Origin: Gnetum montanum
Taxonomy: Eukaryota > Streptophyta > Gnetopsida > Gnetales > Gnetaceae
Length of the DNA: 64,000 nt
Assembly: GCA_015680685.1 (NCBI GenBank)
Contig: MNCI01007634.1
Coordinates: 643,193 to 707,192, forward strand
Reading direction: 5' to 3'
Shown: positions 1 through 10,707 of the stretch, in pieces
Layout of the letters: each line of letters opens with the position of its first letter
How positions within the stretch are numbered: position 1 is the first letter of the stretch
Notes under the pieces: model-generated
The model's database searches: none
The model's input: only the letters and a program-made list of their open reading frames with translations
Told to the model about the DNA's origin: nothing
Translations under genes and position numbers: made by a program

Positions 1-119
1 TCCCAATTGTGTTTCTTTTTTTTCCTTGACCCCTAAAGCCTTTTTATAGGGTTCAAAGGTAGGTAGGTAAGTTACAAAATATCTTGGGTGGTTTAACCAA
101 CATAGAGATAAAAAAGCTA

Positions 120-290
120 CAATGGACAAGTGTCCTATTCAATTGCCAAGTGTCTTCACTCAGTTGCCAAGTGTCTTCATTCAGTTGCCAAGTGGTCACC
201 ATGGAGAGAAACAAGTTGTAGTTGACAAGTGGCCTGACAAGTGGCCATTGTGGAGATAAAAAGGTTGCAGTTGACAAGTGGCCCTGGTGG
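120..290. repeat. 21-bp tandem repeat and related words
   Basis: Three 21-bp copies of a unit close to AGTTGCCAAGTGTCTTCATTC lie head to tail at about 141-200. The related words ACAAGTGTCC and ACAAGTGGCC are scattered around them. On the minus strand the unit is seven codons, so it creates a short repetitive reading frame that I do not regard as a gene. Confidence 0.8.
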
Positions 291-3178
291 TGGTTACAAA
301 CATCATGGCATTAAGGCTAGGAAGTTGCAACTTCCACACAAAGTTACAACTATAGAAATAAAATATATGGTGGCCAAGTGTCCTATTGGATAACTATCCA
401 ATATAACTCCTTAGCATATGCAAATTTTTAAATTAATACTAATACTTACTTAGTACACAACCAAGGGCTGTCAAACGTACAGTAGCATAATAACAACTAA
501 ATTACTTATATAAAAATCCAAAGTTAATCAAAATAAATGTCATGCTTTGCAACCAGAGCCTCGATGTAGTTGTGAATGCATGGTCAATGACAAGGTATTT
601 GACAGAGAGTCCTTTGTCATGGGTGATGTTGTTAGGAATACAGTTTCATCCTCTGAACGTTTTGCTGCTGCATCTGGTGGTGTTGTCGTGTACAGGTCAT
701 GCCCATTTGTGTTTCTTTGGTGTTTGCTGTGGATTGGCTTCACCTTTGGCCACTGGTTTTCTTGTTATTGGCAACATGACACGTACTGGTCGGGCTGCAC
801 AGGAAATCAGTTTCTAAGAGGAAGGATAAATTGGTGGAGGATCTACCATTGCTACATCCACAAGTGTCTTTCATGATTTATTTCAAATAGAATAAGTTTA
901 ATGACAGTTACTAAAATCTTCTGAGAATTACTGCAATATTTTTGGCATCCTCTAGTTTGGGCGTGCCTGCAACGCAGAGTCACAAGCATTTTCAGTTGTC
1001 ACGTGTGTAAGGCATATGAGAGCTGCACCTCATTCAGCATCTGCCCTATGCATCGCAGATAATCCTCGTCCACGACATTGCCATCGGGATGGTGCTCCAT
1101 GTTTTCTTAGACGTTGCTGTTGTTGTTTCTTTCCCACCAAAGTATCCATATACCACGTGCCTAGTCATCACTTTGCTACGCCAGATCCACAGCCATCACC
1201 GTCGAACATGCATTGCCACCATTATTATCTAACGTCACCTGTGCATCGCTCGTAACAGCTAAAACTAGCTCTGTGCATGACCCTTTGGTAGCTATCACGT
1301 GGCACATCACTGTGCCAGTCACTAGATTAAAAACCCTAAAGATCATCTTCATTTGCTGCTCCGTGTATGGCACCTCCTCCTTCTATAACTGCTTCTTCTT
1401 TTTGTTCCACTGCAAGCAGAGACAGTACCAGTGACGGCCCAGGGTGCTGATTCTGGTGAACACTACAGCAATGGCAACGGACCACATGGCCCGCAGAGGT
1501 CATGGTTTCTCAGTGAAAACATGGACAAGATTATCTCCTCATCTTCGCTCTTGGCCGCGGTGTAGATCTTGTCTTCCATAAACTGATGAAGAACCGAAGA
1601 ATGAGCCACGACTGAGACGGTAATGCCAAAAATTAGTATTGCAGGACCTCCAGGTAGGGCAGCGTTCTTCTAGCTTGTTCACCTCCATTAGATTGCCGGA
1701 AGTAGCTCAACAAAACCCTTGGCCACCATGAAATTCATCCACAACAACTTCTCAATTTTCTAAAATCGTGATTCTACTTTAAAGGCATCCTCAATTTTAG
1801 AATCTGATTTATAACAATTGATACTGGTGCCTCCAAATGAGCTTGAACACTCTGATGCCTGCTCTACAACATTTATTTTTATTTGTTACTGAGTATCTTT
1901 CAAAATATCCAACTTCAACTCTTCTCCCAGATAACTCTATCCTTGAAACATTTAGTTTTTCATTGTCTCAACTTTTCTCTCTTCAGTGACCTTAGTAGGC
2001 AAGATGTTTTGTGCAGATGTAAATGAAGACACACTGATATTGAAAACTTTCACCAATATTCTGATGGGATAGTTCATACAAACATTTGTTCATGATAATC
2101 TCTGAATTGTTATTGCAGTCCTTGCCATTATTAGTAATATGGAAAATATTTTTGTACTTTATCTGCAAACTCCTCAAAATATTTTCTACCACAACAGAGC
2201 ATGCTATATGTAGCATCCCACTTCTCGGTGCCCTCTTTTTGACATACTATTTCAAAATCATCCCCAAATGATTTTCAAGTTTCATATTCCTTGCAATGAA
2301 TCAATGATAAGGATATTTTTCTTTTATTAGTCTTTAAGCAATTTTCTGAAGGCAATGAAAATATCCAAATGATCAATTCCTAAAAGTATTTCTAACAATA
2401 AAGATTCCTTGCTTGTTAATTCAATTACCATTGGCACATTATTTCTTGTAACCTTCTATTCATTGTCCATTATTTCCACCAATAATATTATGGTCTCCCT
2501 GATATGCTTGCCTTTCTTCTTTAAGGGCTCCATGCAAGGAATGCTTTAGTTGATGATGTAGACAACCAATGATGTTTCTTTGAGGACAATACTCTAGTAT
2601 ACCTAATCCACCTCACAACATGTTCCAAATAAGAGTTAGATAGACCTCTTGAATATCCACAAAAGAGATGGGCTGGAAGAAGGTGAACATCTTCAGTAGG
2701 GATAAGTAATGATCAAAGAATTCTACAGACTTGAGCCATGTAAAAGTTCCAACTTAGTGAATTTTGAGAAGCAAAATCATATTCTTGTTTTCCATGCTAA
2801 GTATCATTCCGATTGATAATCTGAAGAATTAAAATTAGGGAGAATAAATGCAGCCCATCTCATCCAATCTTTTTTAGTGATTGACTGGGATCAATACCTT
2901 TATCTTGCCATTTCAATAGTTCTATTGAAATATTTTGAAGGTTTCAATCATCTCATATCTATGTTCCATGAAATGGCCAAAATGTGCCAATAGAAAGATA
3001 TGCTAAAAGTTTGGGGAAGACTAAATAGTGAAAAAATAGTAGAAGTAGGAAATGGAATAGAGTAAAGATGAGATATTGTAGGTTGAGGTTGAGGGATAGA
3101 ATGGTTAGTCCAAAAAGGTATAATAAAACATTTAAAAATAGAGTGAGGATTATTGACATTATTGGGAGGAAATAGATT
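291..3178. other. Unassigned left flank; no supported gene
   Basis: No recognisable gene. Two patches are less AT-rich than the surroundings and have open frames. At 547-876 (+) several frames are open, which suggests composition rather than coding. At 1463-1669 (minus) there is a 69-codon open stretch without a usable start. I recognise no domain in either. They could be fragments of host genes or of an older element. Confidence 0.4.
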
Positions 3179-3680
3179 AGGGAGGGAAAGAACTTGTGGG
3201 AAGGATAAATGGTTTTGTGGTAAGAGGAAGAGGTTTGGGTGAAGTATGTTGAGTTGTTGTAATTTTGGTGTTGTATATGTAATATGATAGTGGGTTACGT
3301 TTGCCAAGATTTCCTATTGGTTTCTTTTCATCTTCATCTATTAGGTGAATCTCAAATTCAAAGGCCACACTTCTTCTCCTTTGTCTAAGAGTGATGTGAG
3401 GACTGAGAGGTTGATCTAGGATGTTTTTCATCCTAGCCTTTTCAATGTATAGATTTATGTGTTTCTACATTTTTTCGTATTCCATGATAAATTATGCAAC
3501 CTCCTTAGCTTCCTCATTATCCAGTTCAATTAGATGATCTAGATTGGGTATAAGAAGATAGCCTAGCTCTTATTTTGTACAAGAAATTTTATAGTCTTTC
3601 AAATTTAGTTCTTCTAAAAATCTCTAATTTCTCCTTAGGTTCATAAGCTTCTAAATCTTAGATGAACACAAATATAAGGA
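3179..3680 (-). pseudogene. Decayed coding block of unknown function
   Basis: On the minus strand a single frame runs from about 3552 to 3179 with only two internal stops, both at codons that would be Gln before a C-to-T change. The text is protein-like: acidic and helical upstream, then a basic run (RQRRR), then an acidic patch (IDEDEKK). A further open stretch in another frame continues upstream to about 3680. I do not recognise the family. It may be an exon of a host gene or part of an older element, because it lies outside the LTRs of the giant element. The decay pattern matches the neighbouring retrotransposons. Confidence 0.35.
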
Positions 3681-4188
3681 TGATGTCATAGTTGTAATGA
3701 TAGAAGTGATTGTAACTTTAGAGGGCTATTACCAATGCGTTAGTTCATCCCTACAAATAGGATTACACTCAAAATAGAAGGTGATAATTCTATTCAAAGG
3801 AAATGTAAAATTCATACAGAAATATAGGATGTTAGTGTTTTAACACAACAAGTCATCAATAGTTAGAAAATAGTATGAACACAAACAAAGAGAGAATCCT
3901 AGAAATGTTGTTAATGTCATGGAGTCCCTCCTTCTAGCATAGAAAGATGTTGTAGTAAAGATCATCATGGTATAAGATCTATCACAACCTAATATAAAAA
4001 TGAGCTAGGTAATCTCCTGGCTATCAAAGGATATAGAAAAAGAAATTTTTCAATTAATTTTCCTTAACTAAAATGGGGACTAGAAAATTGTTTTAAAAAT
4101 CTAATAATTTGAGATAAGCATTTTTTTAATATACTAGCAGAAAAAAAGTAGTAAAAATAGCATATGTGAAATACCCAGTGAAACATAA
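3681..4188. other. AT-rich sequence, nothing recognised
   Basis: No coding frame, tandem repeat or element end was found here. It is the pre-insertion flank of the giant element. Confidence 0.4.
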
Positions 4189-4193
4189 ATGAG
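4189..4193. repeat. Left target-site duplication ATGAG
   Basis: The five bases before the 5' LTR are ATGAG. The five after the 3' LTR (25080-25084) are ATGAA. One G-to-A difference fits the deamination decay seen everywhere in the element. Confidence 0.7.
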
Positions 4194-5344
4194 TGAAGCA
4201 CCACAAAAATATGCATGTTGAAATCAATTTTCATCATGTAGCCTTCACCCCATGAAATGTGAGGCAAAACTTCATTGTAAATGTGAAGATTGTAACCCAT
4301 AAGAGACAATCTCACATATTTCATGCTTTTGGGGTTGAAAATGCATCAAAAGCTGGGTGAGACATAATGCCCAATGTGGAGGAGTTTGGGCTCCACCTCT
4401 AGCATCAAAATTGCATGCCCCTAGTGTTGTAGCAACATGAGCAAGATTTTAGCACTCCAATGACTTCAAGGTTGACCAACCACTTCAACAAGGATGATGG
4501 AAGCCTTAGCATGGAAGATCTATGTCCAACGTAGAAGGTGTCCCCTGTTACTATTTATAGTAAATGGAATGGCCATGGGGGTTTTTCACTTATCATATAT
4601 GGTAACCTCCCAAATTTGGGCATCCATCTCACCTATATAAGGTAGAAATTTGTAGCCCATTTTTCAACCAATTTGCAGAAAAAATCATGGCCTAAGACTT
4701 GTAAAACCAAAAATCCAACATTACTTTTAGGTTTCACACTTTGACATTTTCAACCACATAGCAATTTTGGCTTCTAAGAACTCTTGCAACCTTGTAGAAA
4801 TGTAGCTTCTTTGAGACTTCTAGTGTGGAATCCTTGCAACCCTGTTACCTCCTTTGCAACCCCCCTAAGACTTGTGAACATGGAAAACTCTTGTAGCCAA
4901 ATTTCCCACTTTTCTGACCCTCTAGTAGTGACCCAAGTCATAGATCTGAAGTTACAACAGAGGAGGTTTGATACCATCAAGAGGGGCTGAGTACCCAGAT
5001 TATGAAGCATATCACATTGGCTTCAATGGCTCTAAATTCTTGCCCAAGGGAACCCCCTTTTGCTTTCTCTTGGGAAACTCTTATACACATTCCTAAACTT
5101 ATTCTTTATTTTTTAAAATAAATTTTCAAAATTTGTTTGTGTACAAAATATTTTTATTAATTTTCAGATCTATATTCTTGTTATTTGCATCATTTGTTTT
5201 GCATTATGTAAGTCCCTAGGTGATCTACCAAACCATCTAGGGCACCTCAAATCCCATTTTTTTCAAATGCCTTGGGAATTTGGGGTTGAGGCTGTTGCAT
5301 TGGATCTATTAATTTTCCAGTGATTGATTTTTTTAGTTACAATA
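4194..5344 (+). repeat. 5' LTR of giant element (1,151 bp)
   Basis: It aligns by eye along nearly its full length with 23708-25079. Shared landmarks include ATGGAATGGCCATGG, CCCAAATTTGGGCATCCATC and GGATTTGGGGTTGA-like text near the end. It has a TATA-like box at 4633 and an AATAAA-like signal near 5117. Compared with the 3' LTR and with the solo LTR at 62.4-63.7 kb, it lacks roughly 200 bp after the words GAAAATGC (about 4342), so the deletion is in this copy. Confidence 0.9.
4633..4640 (+). promoter_or_regulatory. TATA-like box in 5' LTR
   Basis: CTATATAAGG lies about 440 bp into the LTR and about 480 bp before an AATAAA-like signal, as expected for the U3/R boundary. The 3' LTR has lost it (the same place reads CTTTGCAAGA). 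The solo LTR has TATAAAA at the equivalent place. Confidence 0.5.
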
Positions 5345-5368
5345 GTTTTTTGATGCTAGAAGAAGGGC
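5345..5368 (+). other. Possible tRNA primer-binding site
   Basis: Directly after the LTR end comes GTTTTTTGATGCTAGAAGAA. TGATGCTAGAAG could be a decayed TGGCGCTAGAAG-type site, but I cannot assign a tRNA. Confidence 0.3.
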
Positions 5369-6141
5369 CTCTACCTGATTTCTTTGGCCAGATCTATCTC
5401 TATCATTGCAAAGGTTGCCATTTACAAGCTTTTGTAATTTTTTGTAGTAAAAAATTTTAAAAAATAAACATTGGCCCTTCCCCCCTATGATCAATATTGT
5501 AGCATAGAAGTTGTAGGTGGTTGGCTGTTGTTTGTTCATAGCTACTATGAATTTTTTTGCCCAAAGCCAACATTGGGACCTTCCGCTTTTTTTCCTTTTC
5601 ATTGCCAATTTTTTTAGTTTTCAAAGTTGGTGATGCAACCATTTTGAAAACCACTAAACTTCTAAAAGTTAACCTTTCCCCATCTTTCCTAGATGAGAAA
5701 ATTTTTAGCCTACTAAAACCAAGTTCTAGTGGAAAAACTCCAACTTTCCATTTTGGTTTTCAACCTTCCCCCCTTCATCCCCCCAACGCCCCCTCACCTC
5801 CCTGTGTTGCCACCCCACCCCACTCCCCCACCCCCCTCATCAAGGTTGGATTAGAGAGGTATGAGATTTTCCCCCATCTCACCCCCTTCTTTCCCCCATA
5901 CCATACCTAGTGTAGGGGTAGTTAAGGGGCTAGCATGGGTGAGGCTTGTTACCAACCTTTCCAGCTTTGTAGTTTTGGTAAAGGGGTAAACCCCCCTTAC
6001 CCTTCCACTTACTAAGTATAGAAAGTGATTCATTTTCAGCTATTTTTGTTTCTATTGACCATTTTAAAATTCAAATTATTAGGATTTACTTCTATTTTTG
6101 CCTTTTATAGCCTATTTTAAGCCATTTTTAATGAAATAGCC
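5369..6141 (+). other. Leader of giant element, with C-rich tract
   Basis: Non-coding sequence between the primer-binding site and the gag start. A C-rich pyrimidine stretch occupies about 5766-5845, with many runs of 4-6 C. No other structure was recognised. Confidence 0.5.
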
Positions 6142-8330
6142 ATGTCTTTCTCACAATTGACCAAGTTGCCTTTCACCCTCACTGGCAAAGGTCCTAGCTA
6201 GCAAGAAATGAGGGTCTATGATTCCAAAGACCTTACTATCATTGAATGTAGGTAGTATTTGAGGGTTAAGGGGAAAATTCCAAACTTTGTGGCTATAAAT
6301 TAAGACGTATATAACTACATTTGTCCCAAAATGTAGGTTGGCATGCTAATTCCACATTTGGAAGCAGAAGCCAAAAGGGAGTTCGAACTCATCCACCGAA
6401 ATGGAAAAGAGTACATCCCTTCCTCCTATGACCAAATACCTTTCAATGACATTTATGCAGATATCCTAGCCTAATTGATTGAGATGGAGGAAGAGGATGA
6501 CAATCATAGCTTGAAAGAACAATAAGAAGAGGATGATGAATTTAGGATAGAATCTAAGCTCAAAAACATCCTAAGAGGGTTGTTCTAGCAAACATTCCCC
6601 AAGGTTGCAACACCTTCCTCTAATGCCTTTGTGTTTTCCATGGGCATGGTGTTGCCATCTTTCACTCCCTCTTATCCTACCATGGTTGATCCCACACTAG
6701 TCATAGCCATACATCAAACTTAATCAATGCCACAACCAATGATTTATAACTCATTGATGTCATTTGATACACAACCCCAATCTATGTAGTCATTTGCAAT
6801 GGTTTTCACCATCATAAACCCACCAAATGTCCATGCAGGGACCACCATAGGGCCCTAAACAACTGAAGGGTCATACACCTCCTTTATCCCATTTTTGCCA
6901 TAGATACTGGCACAAACATTCGTTTCCTTGTTTGGCCCACAAGCTATGACCACACAATTTTTTCCTTCCACATTACAATTAATAGCAAGGTCACAAGCCT
7001 CACAATAGAAACCACAACCATATTTACAAATCTCATATCTAACAAGACCATCATAGGGCCTACATTAGGCCTTTTAGATGATCTAGGACTTGATGGAGGA
7101 GTTAACAGTCAAGATTATGGACTTCTACCAAAATGATTCCATATGTCCTATGGTCCCACCCTTGAAACTTCCTCCTAGTATCCCTATTCCCTAGTTTAGA
7201 AAATACAACAAAGAAGGTGAACCCAATGCTCATCATATAACCTTTAGATCCAAGTGTTTGCTATTGCATCCATGGCCTCATAGTATCATGATGATTTTTC
7301 CTATGTCCTTGACTGGGAAAGCGCTTGATTGGTACCATGCATTACCTAGAGGATCTATATCCTTTCTTGAGGACTTGATAGCTCAATTTATTAACCACTT
7401 CAAGTGTAACTTGAAGCCTAACATCATGCTTGACTAACTTGTGAAGGTTAATAAGGGAACCCTTGAACCCATACAATAGTTCATCCAACAGTGGAATGGA
7501 TTGCTGAACAAAATACTAGAGTTCATAGTTGAGACCCATATTTTGGCCATATTCAGGGGGCTAGTTAATGATTTTATGAAGTCAAAACTTTACTCCCTTA
7601 ACCCATGATCCCTTAGCCAAGTGTTCTCTTAGACCAAGAACATAGAGGATGCTATGGAGGCTAGTCACAACTTGGCCTATGTAGCATACAAAAACCAACA
7701 CATGTGGAAAGACAAGGAAAAGAAAAAACAAAAAAACATGATCATAATAATAGTGACCAAAGAGGCAAAAACTACTAACCAAGGGCCAAGGAAAAACCTA
7801 CCCAAGGCCCCCATTAATAACAATGATAACCAACCATCAACCTTTGGGACCATCACATCGATTGCAACTAGACCAAATTTTGAGCAGAAGGACTGAATCA
7901 AATACATTACCTTGCCTTTGAAATCATTTGTGTTGCTAGATCAAATATTGAAGAGTGGGCACATGAAATACAAATAGATGATCGAAGCCACTTGAAAGAA
8001 GCAGAAGCAGTTATGAGAAATAGCTAGGGATCCCCTTGAGTAATGAAGGATGATCCCTAATTGCCTAGGTAATTTAAACTAGACTACTTTTGCCACTATC
8101 ACCAATTTCTTGGTCATGACATAGACTTCTACCTTGCATTAAAGGATGACTTGCAAAAAATAATAGATAGGAAAGAGTTGGTCTTAGATGCTTTCAACCT
8201 AGTCTGATCACAAAATTAGTCAATGTAAGTGTACAAGGACCCATTAAATGCTAATAATAGTCCTTATGTTATTTTAGCATTTAACGTCCATGACAATTAG
8301 AGACCAATGAGGGAACCATTCATGATCTAG
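6142..8330 (+). pseudogene. gag of giant Tat-type element
   Basis: The frame that starts at ATG 6142 (MSFSQLTKLPF) stays open in register for about 1.9 kb if the many TAA/TAG/TGA codons are ignored. Nearly all sit where Gln, Arg or Trp is expected. The retrotransposon gag domain is at about 7190-7560, with landmarks SLTGKALDWYHALPRGS and FINHFKCNL. A lysine-rich stretch follows. After one frameshift near 8060-8080 comes a zinc-knuckle-like motif, YFCHYHQFLGHDIDFYLALK (8082-8140), in which the last Cys of the Tat-type C..H..H..C pattern has become Tyr. In an intact element Gag packages the RNA. This copy cannot be translated through. Confidence 0.88.
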
Positions 8331-9691
8331 GTACCCCCTCATAATGAAAGGGCATCTTTAGCTTTCCCTATTCAAGACCCCCTTTCATTGTGAGTGTACC
8401 ATTGTGGGTGCCAGCAAGGAAACCTTTTATCAATAGGGTGCCCTAGCCTAACACAATCCCACAAGCTATAGTGCAACCAACTAACATGACCACACAACAA
8501 CCTCCTATGGTGGCCAATGCTACTACCTCTTCCTCGCAACCAACAAATGACAACCAAAAGATCTTAAATAAGAAAATGAAGAAGCATAAGCAAAAGCATG
8601 GGAAAAAGGAAAACAAGCATGCAAAGGCATGAAAGGAAATGAATCCATCGAATCCTACCCCCATCTCCACTATACCCATAACCTTGTCTGCTCAACTTGC
8701 TTCAACCAACAAGCCATAGGAGGAACCTAAAATCCATAGTTAGAAAAAAGAGGAGAAGCCCTAGTAGTAATCACCTAAGGTTGAGGTTTGCATTTTGGGG
8801 TGCATGGAGGAAGTCAAGCACAACTAAGGTGACAATCCCATGGCCAACAATAAGAACTTTCTCAGTACAATGGATTAGGTCAAGAAATCCCTCAAGTAGA
8901 AGAATATAACTCTAAGCTTGTATTACCTGATCATGACTTCCTCCACATATCGTGAGGTGCTAGTCAAAATATTGACTTTCATCCCCATTAGTGAGAATAT
9001 ATTTGCTAATGAGAAATCCATCCATGTAGTGATGGTTCCTCTCTCACCAATAGAGAAGAATTCAACACCTCTAGTATTTCACTATAGTGAAATCAAGCCA
9101 ATTTTCATAACGGAAAAGTAACTAGGACTACTCTATTGATAACCATGTGTGTAGGTCAATTTAAAGTGCATCAGGTGCATGTTGATGATGGAGTCACAAA
9201 AAATTTCATCCCATGTACCATTGTTGAATGCCTATGCTTAACAAAGCAAATACAACCTACAACAACTGCAACTCTAAAATCCTTTAATGGATCAAGGGTT
9301 GCTATCAAGGGGTCTATCTCCTTGGACTTTGTGGTAGGGGAGAAATTCCTCACAACCACCAATTTCTTGGTGGTTGAGGAGTAGCTAGGGTTCAACCTTA
9401 TCCTTAGAAGACCTTGGTTGGCTTAATTACAAGCCATGTCTTTGTCTATCCATTAAGAAATTCACTATCCTTATGAGGAAGGTGAAATCATCATCCATAG
9501 TAATAGTGTGGTTCCCCTAGCTATCAATAATGTAAACATAGAGTAGGGGTTTAAAGTGGAGCTTTAAGAGGAAACTTCCAGTTACAAAGTCCACCAACGC
9601 AAGAGAGAGAAGTAACCCAAGAACAACAATGATGGGCAACAGAATGTGTCATGGGATGAACTCCCCTTCAACATCATCAGTGAAGGGAATG
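8331..9691 (+). pseudogene. Gag-protease linker and retropepsin
   Basis: The linker at 8331-9135 is partly readable in shifting frames and rich in Pro and Lys. The protease frame is open from 9136. VHVDDGVTKNFIP is the active-site segment, with the catalytic Asp kept. ATLKSFNGSRVAIKGSI and the flap region follow, then GFNLILRRPWLA at about 9388-9423, a decayed form of the usual GRPW motif. Stops at 9382, 9424 and 9454 are all at expected Gln codons. The frame continues to 9691, where it meets a consensus splice donor. An active enzyme would cut the Gag-Pol precursor. Confidence 0.8.
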
Positions 9692-9697
9692 GTAAGT
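9690..9697 (+). promoter_or_regulatory. Splice donor at end of protease
   Basis: AATG|GTAAGT with GT at 9692-9693 matches the plant 5' splice consensus and falls at the end of the open protease frame, leaving one base of a codon. A possible acceptor is GATGTAG|AA at 20490, which restores phase with the RT frame. Another is the pyrimidine-rich TTTTACCTAG at 20387, which does not. Known: Ogre elements splice an intron between protease and RT. Confidence 0.55.
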
Positions 9698-10033
9698 TCA
9701 AACTTATGTAGAAAAGGCCTTATACATTTCCTAACATTTCAAAGACTATGAAGAGCTTGCATAATTAACATGCACCCCTACTCCTTCCATGTCATGCCTT
9801 CATGAACTTTATAGCCATTTGTACCATAACCATTTAGCCTAAGTTATCTCTTTATTGACCAATTATTGCCTTTTTTCTTATGTTTTATTTTACTATTTAT
9901 GCATATAATCTAGAAGTTTATTTTATTTGCATTTCCACCTATTATAGCCATATTTATATCTCTATTTTCTTTTTTTTAGAATGATATAAACTAAAAAAAT
10001 CATAAAAACATCAAAAAATACAAGTTTCTCTTC

Positions 10034-10120
10034 AACCTTAGTTCGCTAAGACTCTAAACTAGCATTATAGTCTACTAAGACTCTAAACTAGCATTGTAGT
10101 CTACCAAGACTTTAGACTGG
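10034..10120 (+). repeat. 29-bp minisatellite, first site
   Basis: About three copies of a 29-bp unit close to CATTATAGTCTACTAAGACT plus CTAAACTAG. Looser variants (CATGGCATGCC..., CATCATGGCCT...) follow at about 10155-10220. The same unit recurs at 20.15 kb and 22.53 kb. Confidence 0.75.
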
Positions 10121-10707
10121 CAAAAAAATAAAAATAAAAATGCAATCACATAACATGGCATGCCATGGCATAAAACTGGAAAAATAATACAACCTACACT
10201 CATCATGGCCTAAAATTGGCAAACATTTCTTTTATTATATTTTTGTTTAGCCTATTATTTCATTCATAAGACATTTAATATTATGATCTAAAATGTCAAC
10301 ATAGCCATTCATAAAACTTATAACATTTACAATGCTTACTAGAACTATATACATATAGATATATATATATAGCCAAAAATGAAACCAAAAATTTAAATTT
10401 AAAATGTCTATAACATATAGCCATGGCCACAATATGTAGCAAGATGTCCAAAAAATTATAACAAGCTTCTATAACACACTCTTGGCTAATAATAGCCATC
10501 AACATAAAAATAAAAATAAATAGCCAACAAGGGGTGGATGGAGGATGCTATGGGGCATTCAGAGGAGGAAGTGGTGGATCATTCCCACCCTCACCATTGG
10601 GTTGCTAATGTCTCTTGATGTCCAAAATAAAACAACATATAGGTAGTTAGTAACCAATAGCCAAAACCATAACTTAAAATAAAACTAAAGCATAAAATGC
10701 ATCAAAG

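Noticed and set aside
547-876. 110-codon + strand frame that might be a host gene
   Set aside because: Three frames are open over the same stretch and none reads like a known protein; composition explains it as well as coding.
1463-1669. Open minus-strand stretch with a hydrophobic segment
   Set aside because: No start codon in a sensible place and no family resemblance; not enough to call a gene.
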